This document shows, one piece after another, positions 1 to 5,494 of a DNA stretch of 7,227 bases. The stretch's first letter is position 1. The number at the start of each line of letters is the position of its first letter. The position numbers and the translations under genes are program-made. The notes under the pieces were generated by a model. That model did no database searches. It was not told where the DNA came from and saw nothing but the letters and a program-made list of their open reading frames with translations. Source of the DNA: Firmicutes bacterium UBA5496 (GTDB lineage: Bacteria > Bacillota > Proteinivoracia > UBA4975); NCBI GenBank assembly GCA_002427015.1, contig DIPE01000048.1, positions 6,536 to 13,762 of the forward strand, given 5' to 3'.

Positions 1-842
1 ATTGCTATCTTGTTATTTAACTCCAGGGCAAAATCCAGGGCGCCGGGGATTCTCACCCTCTGGGAATTGGGAGTGGCGCTCCCATACAGCGCCTTATCGG
101 CAGCAGCCTGGGAGGCAAAGCCAAGGAGTTTCAGTTCCGCGGCATCCAAGCGGGCTGCCTGAAACGCCCACAGAGATAATTCAAAGTCCGGATCTGTATG
201 CGCCAGTTCCTCAATGCTCTGCTGGCTGCCAAGACCGGAGGCGATTTTTACCGTTTTCCCCTCTGCGGTCCTGTATAGGTCATAGCCCTTTTCGGGAATC
301 CAGCTTTCCTCGGGGGCCCAGCGCAGCAAAACCTTATCCGGTGTGGTCCAGGTTCCCTTCAACGGCCCGCTGTAGGCGGTAAAGGCGCTGGATTTATCCC
401 TCAAGAGCATGTCTATTTTTTGGTCTAAAAGCTTAAGTCTTTCCTGAGACCAATTGACCGCGGCAGCCGCTTCCCCCAGTTCCCGGATACCCCGTTGAAT
501 AGCCTTTAACCCTTCTATTTCCGTCCTGGAACCTGCAAGGTCGGTAAGGGAATTCGCCCGGAGAATTTCCCCTTCAAACTGGGGGACCGAAAAGAACAGT
601 TCAACCGACAGATCTTCACCAGTCAGGAATTCCTGCAGCGTCAAGTCCTCTGGCCGGCTCAGGCTTTTCAGCACATAGGGCCGGGAGGGCAGAATATTGA
701 CTTCCGCCATAATGGCGTCATCGCCAATACCCTTGTACGCTGTGGATAATTTAGGTTTCAGAGCAACCACCGTGACAACTAAAATGCCAGCCAGTATAGA
801 TGCAATCAGCAGCATGGCCCAGACCTTGCGATGGATCTTCAA
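1..842 (-). CDS. membrane-anchored protein with Fn3-like segment, 3' end outside window
   Basis: I do not recognise a named family. The frame is open for 280 codons from a TTG at 842 and leaves the window without a stop. An in-frame TAA lies ten codons upstream, and no ATG or GTG lies between it and the TTG, so TTG is the first usable start; Met10 is the alternative. The N-terminus is basic (KIHRK), followed by one long hydrophobic stretch at residues 7-28 with no lipobox, so it is probably a signal anchor with the bulk outside the cell. Residues 100-148 are charged and probably helical. From about residue 158 a fibronectin-III-like pattern appears (VLLRW around W175, then GYDLYR near 185-190), which suggests an extracytoplasmic beta-sandwich. 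A probable terminator separates it from the luxR gene upstream, so it should have its own promoter. The frame and membrane anchor are solid; the Fn3-like reading is tentative. Confidence 0.72.
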   Translation of the reverse strand, partial: MKIHRKVWAMLLIASILAGILVVTVVALKPKLSTAYKGIGDDAIMAEVNILPSRPYVLKSLSRPEDLTLQEFLTGEDLSVELFFSVPQFEGEILRANSLTDLAGSRTEIEGLKAIQRGIRELGEAAAAVNWSQERLKLLDQKIDMLLRDKSSAFTAYSGPLKGTWTTPDKVLLRWAPEESWIPEKGYDLYRTAEGKTVKIASGLGSQQSIEELAHTDPDFELSLWAFQAARLDAAELKLLGFASQAAADKALYGSATPNSQRVRIPGALDFALELNNKIA

Positions 843-929
843 CCTTACTTCATCCCCCTCATAGGTTTCTATTTATATAATTCTGCAGAGACCAGCCCGG
901 ACAAGCCTGGGAAAATTTTCTGCACCTTA

Positions 930-935
930 ATTATA
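930..935 (-). promoter_or_regulatory. possible -10 box for the left-edge gene
   Basis: On the minus strand this reads TATAAT, a perfect consensus -10, about 90 bases before the TTG start at 842. The hexamer 17 bases upstream (TAGCAG) is a poor -35. A second option nearer the gene is TTGTCC (899-904) with TATATA (874-879), but its 19-base spacer is long. Only the -10 match itself is seen. Confidence 0.25.
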
Positions 936-977
936 TGAAGAGGGATTTTCCCCTGCTACGCCCAAAAGTATTACCAC

Positions 978-1012
978 AAAAAATAGGGCGCCCAAGCAGA
1001 AATTGGGTACCC
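978..1012 (-). terminator. probable intrinsic terminator after the soluble luxR gene
   Basis: Read on the minus strand, CCCAA and TTGGG form a 5-bp stem around a 7-base loop. It is extended by GGG/CCC across a small internal loop and followed by a T-rich stretch (TATTTTTTG). It starts 15 bases after the TAA of the luxR gene. The interrupted stem makes it weaker than the other terminators in the window. Confidence 0.5.
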
Positions 1013-1027
1013 CTTATTCTTGTGATA

Positions 1028-1774
1028 TTACCTTTGAAACAGCTGATTGCGCCTTTTAATCTCCAGCTTGGCATAGATATTCTGAAGGTGCATTTTCACA
1101 GTATTGATAGATATACCCAGGTTTTTGGCAGTCTCTAAATTTGACGCCCCTGCCAGAACCTGCTGCGCGATTTCCCTTTCCCGGACGGTAAGGGAATCAG
1201 ACCAGCAAGCAGAGGCATTGTTTGCCTTCAGTCTTGCTTCCAATTGCATGAGCAGGGACTCTCTTTCGGAAAACCAGCGCAGTCGATTTAGCAGGTGCGG
1301 ATAAAGCAAAGAGAGCAGACTGCGTTCGTCTTCCGAGAAATCGTTGCAGCTTTTAGCCCTGTGCAGGCATATTGCTCCATATATCCCGTCGCTGTCTTTA
1401 ATGTCGAAGGCAAGGAGGTAATAAATATTGTGGCGGCGCAAAAAGTCGTTATAGTACTCGCTGTTCCTGATCCAATCACTGTATTCCAACAAATCCGTGC
1501 TGCGTGCTATCACTAAATTGCCCCAAGTGTTATAAGTCTGGTGAAACTCATCGATATCCACGTAGTGCTGCAAATATTGTAGCAAGGATTCTGCAGGAGT
1601 ATCAATGACAATGTGCTCAGCCCAGTTCCGGGCGGGGGGATACAGCCAAAAATTCGCCGTATCAAACCAAACGACTTTGCGAATTAATTGCAGCACTAAT
1701 CTCCGGATTTCATCCATATCCTCCATGGCTCCTATAGCTGCAATCAATTCCAGGAAGCACCTCAAACCCTGCAT
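1028..1774 (-). CDS. LuxR-family transcriptional regulator with GAF-like sensor domain
   Basis: This is a 248-residue soluble DNA-binding regulator. Residues 195-248 are a LuxR-type helix-turn-helix: it opens with LTVREREIAQ, the recognition helix region reads SINTVKMHLQNIYAKL, and it ends close after the fourth helix. Residues 1 to about 165 look like a GAF or PAS-like sensor, with the pattern SEYYNDFLRRHNIYY and then GAICLHR, followed by a charged linker (FSERESLLMQLEARLK). The start at 1774 is chosen because AAGGAGG lies six bases upstream; a TTG at 1807 would add 11 Arg-rich residues but lacks such a site. There is no phosphoacceptor receiver domain and no partner kinase nearby, so it is probably a one-component regulator responding to an unknown ligand. 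Its targets cannot be told from the sequence. It is monocistronic, with a 317-base gap upstream and a probable terminator after it. Confidence 0.9.
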   Translation of the reverse strand: MQGLRCFLELIAAIGAMEDMDEIRRLVLQLIRKVVWFDTANFWLYPPARNWAEHIVIDTPAESLLQYLQHYVDIDEFHQTYNTWGNLVIARSTDLLEYSDWIRNSEYYNDFLRRHNIYYLLAFDIKDSDGIYGAICLHRAKSCNDFSEDERSLLSLLYPHLLNRLRWFSERESLLMQLEARLKANNASACWSDSLTVREREIAQQVLAGASNLETAKNLGISINTVKMHLQNIYAKLEIKRRNQLFQR

Positions 1775-1780
1775 CCCATC

Positions 1781-1787
1781 CCTCCTT
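1781..1787 (-). promoter_or_regulatory. ribosome binding site fixing the luxR start
   Basis: The minus strand reads AAGGAGG, a near-perfect Shine-Dalgarno sequence, six bases before the ATG at 1774. It decides against the in-frame TTG at 1807. Confidence 0.85.
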
Positions 1788-1900
1788 CTTCTCGGCCCAA
1801 GGATCAAGCAAACTAAAAAACTACATCAGCCCGTCGAAATCATGCCCGATGAAAATTCCGAACATATTTATAGTCTATATTATTTCAACCTGCCGCCATT

Positions 1901-1938
1901 TTTTCCTTCTTGTCCGGAATATTTATTTAGAAGGAAAA
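1901..1938. repeat. perfect 10-bp inverted repeat upstream of luxR
   Basis: TTTTCCTTCT (1901-1910) is repeated in inverse as AGAAGGAAAA (1929-1938), separated by 18 bases that contain the small palindrome TCCGGA. No T-run follows on either strand, so it is not a normal terminator. It lies 127-164 bases upstream of the luxR start and could be an operator for a dimeric regulator; this role is inferred. Confidence 0.55.
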
Positions 1939-2051
1939 CAACCCCTTGCAGTACCTGGGCTATTGCACTAGCGACCGATAATGCCTCTAATTAATCCGAT
2001 AACTGTCATTCGCACTAACCACCTTTTCTCTAGGTCGATGTAACATGATAC

Positions 2052-2076
2052 AAAAAAAGTCACCCGTATTGGTGAC
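2052..2076 (-). terminator. intrinsic terminator of the zinc-ribbon gene
   Basis: On the minus strand GTCACC and GGTGAC form a perfect 6-bp stem with a 6-base loop, followed directly by seven T. It lies 15 bases after the TAG stop of the zinc-ribbon gene. A competing 7-bp hairpin (2066-2082) shares one arm with it. Confidence 0.85.
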
Positions 2077-2091
2077 CAATACTTCTTTTAA

Positions 2092-2496
2092 CTATTCATC
2101 CTCAACATCCTCGAGTTTTGCGCCACAGAATTTACAATACTCACCAAAAGTGTTTTTCTCATTGCACCTTGGACAATAAGGTTTTTTAGGTTTCTTGGGT
2201 TTTGTCTCAGGCTTAGGGGGTTGGTCCGGTTGTGGAAATAGATCTGGTTCTGGGATTGGTTTTGGAGCTTCTGGATTTGCCATTTGACTACTTTTAAGAA
2301 ATCGGTTACTCTCTTCAATTTGAATACTGTTTGATCCTTGCGTATGTTCGATTCTACTATTAAGTCTTTCTAGTTGATGCAAAATTTTCTCTTGTACCAT
2401 AAGAGATGCATTAATTTTCCAATACCAGCAGTTAACTTCTCGGAAAAGAAAAAATATTCCTATAGCGACTAAAATATACACTAAAACATATTCCAT
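2092..2496 (-). CDS. small membrane protein with C-terminal zinc ribbon
   Basis: This is a 134-residue protein of unknown function. Residues 4-18 are a single membrane helix at the N-terminus. About 27-68 is charged, helical and probably coiled-coil (QEKILHQLERLNSRIEH). About 75-106 is a Pro/Lys-rich linker with many PKP, PEP and KKP units. Residues 108-124 carry a zinc ribbon of the form CPRC-9 residues-CKFC, with Cys108, 111, 121 and 124 all present, followed by an acidic tail. The likely arrangement is a membrane anchor with the zinc ribbon held in the cytoplasm on a flexible stalk. The start is clear: GGGAGG lies seven bases before the ATG. It ends in TAG and has its own terminator. Its codons are more AT-rich than those of the neighbours (hand count 19 G+C in bases 2341-2400), which may mean a separate origin. 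Partner and role are unknown. Confidence 0.85.
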   Translation of the reverse strand: MEYVLVYILVAIGIFFLFREVNCWYWKINASLMVQEKILHQLERLNSRIEHTQGSNSIQIEESNRFLKSSQMANPEAPKPIPEPDLFPQPDQPPKPETKPKKPKKPYCPRCNEKNTFGEYCKFCGAKLEDVEDE

Positions 2497-2586
2497 TCTA
2501 CTACCTCCCTTTTTAAAAATACCATAATTGTATGATTCACTGTAAATGTTTCGGATTCCTGCTACTAATCTTTATTGTGAGGCATA

Positions 2587-2615
2587 ATAAAAGTTCCCAT
2601 CTCTGAGGCAGTCAA
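2587..2615 (-). promoter_or_regulatory. candidate promoter of the zinc-ribbon gene, overlapping a palindrome
   Basis: The minus strand reads TTGACT (2610-2615), a 17-base spacer, and TTTTAT (2587-2592), that is 5/6 and 4/6 matches to -35 and -10. It would leave a leader of about 80 bases before the ATG at 2496. The -35 lies inside the left arm of a 27-bp palindrome, which fits repression by a dimer bound there. Confidence 0.4.
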
Positions 2616-2632
2616 AATCATTTTAACTGCCT
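2606..2632. repeat. 27-bp near-perfect palindrome, candidate operator
   Basis: The arms 2606-2618 and 2620-2632 pair at 12 of 13 positions around a single central C: AGGCAGT with ACTGCCT, one mismatch, then AAAAT with ATTTT. No T-run follows on either strand, so a terminator for the lipoprotein gene is unlikely. Its symmetry and its overlap with a -35 candidate favour a protein-binding site. Confidence 0.6.
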
Positions 2633-2691
2633 GCTAGGAGGGGAACATATAGGAAAACTAGCGCCCTGTTTGCATTAAGAAAACTCTACCC

Positions 2692-4000
2692 TTACGGAGT
2701 CCTCAGTTCATAGATATAGGCGGTGCCTACCCTGACGCCGGGGAAGTAGGCTGTAATCAGCGCTATGCGTTCCCCGGGAGCGCTGCCCATGGGCGCGTTG
2801 GCAGTTACAGTCAGATTAATTGCGGTATTGTCTCTATCCACCACAAAGTGGTCCGCTTACAGTATTCGGCCACCGCGTCGACGCAGAACTTTTGGTAGCC
2901 GCCCTTCATTTGCGCAAGGACCTGGGCGAAATCACCGGCGGAAACATCATAGCCCCATTTGCCATCGGCCCCGTTTTTATAGACCTGGTAGGCCTTTTCC
3001 AGCTCTCTGTCTTTCCAGCCATCGATGAATTCATTAATTTTTGCTGCCCCGAATTCAGATACGGCGGTGATAATCTTAGCAGCCGGAACAGCGCCTTTTA
3101 AGCCTTCAGCAATAGCTTCCAACCCTCCGGAAAAATCCCCCTCGGAAAAATGGCCGGCGGCGCTTGCCGCTGAACCTGCCACCAAAGCGGCATTTGCAAA
3201 CAAATCCGGGTCCAGCTTAAAGGCCTGAAGCATGGCCGTGCCTATGGTCTCGTTGATTTTTTGATTGATAGCGGCTGAATCGCCGCTGAGCATGGTAGCT
3301 GCGAAATCAGGGATATCTTCGGCAGTAATGATGTCCATGATCAGCTTTTCTCTGGCAGTGGAGCTGCTCAAGCCCAGTTCTTCCCTGGTGGCGGCATGAA
3401 ATTCTTCTTTACTCATTTCTTTTGCCCAGGACTGGACCGCCATCTTTTGGGCGAAGTTATTGATCTGTTCCTCTTCAGACAGTCTGCCAAAGCTAAAGAG
3501 GCTAAAATGATATGTGTAAAAGTGGCGGTGCCTTTTTTCAAGTTAATGCGGTCCGGCAGAAAATATTCCCATTGGCCATCGTAGAAATAGGCGGCATAGA
3601 CATCTTCCTTAGCCATGTCCTTAAGCTGCTCTTTGGACAGTTGAATTGTCACCGACACTGGCTGCTCAAGGCGGACGAAATCCTTCCCCTGAATTTTCAC
3701 TTCCAGAGGCGTGCCCAACAGTTCAAAGCCCGCAGGAGCAAGGTTTTCGCTGTCTGCTGCTGAGAGAATGGTCATGTTCAGGGTAACATCTTCCGCTAAG
3801 GCGCCTTGAGGCAGGGAAAGCTCATAACCGTCCCTGGAGGCTTTCCCCACTGTGCTGGCCTTGTCTGTTTTTACACTTGCGTCTAAGGTTCCCCCTTCTG
3901 CAAAAGGATCTTTCCCCGACCCCGAACAAGCGGCCAAAAGCGTTATACCCAGGACAATTGTCAATAATACAGCGGTGGTTTTTTGTTTTATATCAGCCAA
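2692..4000 (-). pseudogene. lipoprotein gene with ZU5-like domain, interrupted by two frameshifts
   Basis: The N-terminus is a lipoprotein signal: KQK, a hydrophobic core, and the lipobox LAAC with the lipidated Cys at residue 25, so the product would sit on the outer face of the membrane. The start is TTG at 4000 with GAGG five bases upstream. Residues 57-160 resemble a ZU5-type beta domain (YELSLPQGAL, later WEYFLPDR and GTATF). The first frame then runs into ...LALADCLKRN and stops at 3413. Changing frame near 3511-3523 gives YHFSLFSFGRLSEEEQ, which continues through a helical Ala-rich domain to 2859. A second change at 2857-2858 turns EYCK into ADHFVVDRD and runs 54 residues to TAA at 2692. 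Each repair needs one added base, giving 436 residues. The alternative continuations end early in sequence that looks random. Function is unknown. Either it is a decayed gene or it carries sequence errors. Confidence 0.82.
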
Positions 4001-4027
4001 ACCATCCTCTTCCTTCCTTAGGGAAAC

Positions 4028-4044
4028 AGTAAGCTCTGCTTACT
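4028..4044. repeat. 7-bp hairpin in the lipoprotein gene leader
   Basis: AGTAAGC and GCTTACT form a perfect 7-bp inverted repeat with a 3-base spacer, 28-44 bases upstream of the TTG start at 4000. TTTT follows on the plus strand, but no plus-strand gene ends here, so a terminator is unlikely. It could be an operator or a leader hairpin. Confidence 0.45.
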
Positions 4045-4107
4045 TTTAAGCAAATAATATGCTAATACACGTGCAAAAGTTATCACCCAAAAAGGATAAA
4101 TTCATAT

Positions 4108-4135
4108 AAAAATTCCTCAGCTTCAATTGCTGAGG
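4108..4135 (-). terminator. intrinsic terminator of the membrane luxR gene
   Basis: On the minus strand CCTCAGC and GCTGAGG form a perfect 7-bp stem with a 7-base loop, followed by AA and five T. It begins 24 bases after the TAA stop at 4159 and separates this gene from the lipoprotein gene. Confidence 0.8.
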
Positions 4136-4158
4136 GGATGTTTTGACAAATTCATGCT

Positions 4159-5306
4159 TTATTTCAGCAGCAGTTTGATCAGCTCAGTCTTGTTGTTTAC
4201 ACCTAGTTTGGAATAGATATTTTTTATATGGGTTTTGACTGTGTTTTCGCTTAAAAATAGCTCATCGGCAATCATTTTATAGGTCCTGCCCCCCATGAGC
4301 AGAGCGGCGATTTCACTCTCCCGCTGGGTGAGATTGGCCAGCAAGGTAACATTCTTTACTGCCTTTTTTTGCTCCGGGGCCGACATGGCGCTGAATTCGG
4401 TAAGATAGACATGATTTTGCAAAAGCCGGGAAAGTTGCTTATGCAGCAGGGGAAGAATGATTAGGATTATAAAGGCAACAATCAAAGCTATCACCGATGA
4501 ATACATATTTTCCGCCCTCAAGGTGGTGATTGTCTCCCCCAGCAGCCCGCCCAGGAGCACCCCCAGCACATTGGCAGAGAGCCCGATGCCGAGGATCTTT
4601 GCCGGGTTCTTGCCGAAATCAAGCATCTCTCCAAGGATGCTCCATCAAAACAAGTCATAAATGCCGCAAGCTCCCAGCATCAGGGTATCAATAATCAAGT
4701 AACTAACTGCCGAACGATCTAAAATCATGAAAGCGATAAAAGATAAGCCAATCATGGCGATGCCCACATAAAGCAGATAGGTTCGGCTGGCTTTGGCAGG
4801 GAGATTGCGCATGATGATAAGCGCAATAATATAAGGCGCCGCCCAATACCAGCTCACCAGCCATTGGTGATGGGCAAAAGCAGGATTCATCACCTGGTAC
4901 ATCAGGCCTGAATTAATAGTAATGATGACTACGAACAGGCACAAGAACGCCAGGGGCTTTACCGGACTGATCTGACCAGTTTTAAAAACTGTTTCTTTCC
5001 CGTGCCTTTCCGGCAGCCGACAAGCAAGAAAGATGGCGCCAGCCAGCATCAGCATGGATAAAGCAAGACCAGCCCGGGGAAACAGATGCACAGCAGTCAT
5101 GTTAATAATAATCATTAGGATATTTGAATAAATTAAACCGTCGGCAGCAGTCTTGATGCGCTCATTTGCCGGCGAACAACTTTTATAAAAAAAGCCCCAG
5201 GCGCCAACGCAGATTCCGGCCAAAAGCGAAGCCGCCGGGAGCGAGAACAGCCACAGAATTGAAGGCGGGAGGAAAAAATAAGGACAGAAAGTTTGCGCTC
5301 ATTCAT
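4159..5306 (-). pseudogene. membrane LuxR regulator with MFS-like domain, one frameshift and one in-frame TGA
   Basis: Restored, this is a 382-residue protein with about nine or ten hydrophobic helices (residues 8 to about 285) resembling a major facilitator transporter, fused to a LuxR helix-turn-helix at 326-382 (LTQRESEIAALL, then SENTVKTHIKNIYSKLGV). Such fusions are thought to sense a ligand in the membrane and bind DNA directly. ATG at 5306 follows a G-rich site (GGGGTGGGG). After MNERKLSVLIF the frame breaks at a T6 run (5273-5278); one more T gives FFLPPSILWLFSLPAASLL and joins the long downstream frame. At codon 221 (4645-4647) TGA interrupts GIYDLF-stop-WSILGEMLDF, the frame being the same on both sides. 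As I recall the family, Trp-Trp stands here, so a TGG to TGA change is likely. The ATG at 4626 has GGAG only two bases away, so independent expression of the DNA-binding part is doubtful. It is divergent from the ABC operon. Confidence 0.85.
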
Positions 5307-5385
5307 TTCCCCACCCCCATAGGTGTTATTTTACCACACTGCATTCCCTTATGCCTCCCTGAACCACCCCTGCTGGCGGAGAAAC

Positions 5386-5414
5386 TTGTCTCACACACCC
5401 TGCAATGATAATAT
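5386..5414 (+). promoter_or_regulatory. candidate promoter of the ABC operon
   Basis: TTGTCT (5386-5391), a 17-base spacer and TAATAT (5409-5414) give 4/6 matches at each box. The position between the divergent genes and the correct spacing support it, though neither box is strong; a weak promoter would suit activation by a LuxR-type protein. For the opposite gene, TAAAAT on the minus strand (5328-5333) is a -10 candidate without a recognisable -35. Confidence 0.35.
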
Positions 5415-5449
5415 ACAGTTAATGGCAGTGTCAGCGCTGCTAACAAATA

Positions 5450-5465
5450 GCCTGCAGCCGCAGGC
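5450..5465 (+). promoter_or_regulatory. stem-loop in the ABC operon leader
   Basis: GCCTGC and GCAGGC form a perfect 6-bp GC-rich stem with a 4-base loop, ending 29 bases before the TTG start at 5495. No T-run follows, so it is not a terminator. It could be an operator half-site pair or an RNA hairpin near the ribosome binding site; the role is unproven. Confidence 0.4.
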
Positions 5466-5480
5466 AGAATAAATACTACA

Positions 5481-5486
5481 GGGGGG
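5481..5486 (+). promoter_or_regulatory. ribosome binding site choosing the ATPase start
   Basis: GGGGGG lies eight bases before the TTG at 5495 but only two before the in-frame TTG at 5489. The spacing favours 5495 as the start. Confidence 0.6.
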
Positions 5487-5494
5487 ATTTGCCA

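Larger units (their letters stand above)
1775..2051. other. non-coding gap upstream of the soluble luxR gene
   Basis: The gap between the luxR gene and the zinc-ribbon gene (1775-2091) holds no convincing gene. An open frame on the plus strand across it has no ribosome binding site and is partly antisense to luxR. Seen here are the luxR ribosome binding site, a perfect 10-bp inverted repeat (1901-1938), and two copies of CCGATAA exactly 21 bases apart (1975-1981 and 1996-2002). On the minus strand there are also AT-rich -10-like sequences such as TATAAA around 1866-1871. No good -35 partner was found, so the luxR promoter is not placed. The right end is the terminator of the zinc-ribbon gene. 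Confidence 0.6.

Noticed and set aside
2..382. 126-codon open frame on the plus strand at the left edge
   Set aside because: It is antisense to the left-edge membrane-anchored protein and its translation is Pro/Arg/Ser-rich without domain features or a ribosome binding site.
911..920. Palindrome GAAAATTTTC in the leader of the left-edge gene
   Set aside because: It is a short AT-only core that occurs easily by chance. No promoter box or repeat copy supports a role.
1605..1994. 129-codon open frame on the plus strand across the luxR 5' end and gap
   Set aside because: It is antisense to the luxR start, has no Shine-Dalgarno sequence, and the part in the gap shows no protein-like pattern.
2088..2318. 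76-codon alternative frame on the minus strand inside the zinc-ribbon gene
   Set aside because: The other frame has a strong ribosome binding site, a membrane helix and four zinc-binding cysteines; this one has none of these.
4159..4626. Independent 155-residue LuxR protein starting at the ATG at 4626
   Set aside because: It would begin in the middle of the membrane domain, with a ribosome-site spacing of only two bases. The upstream frame joins it codon for codon across the TGA.
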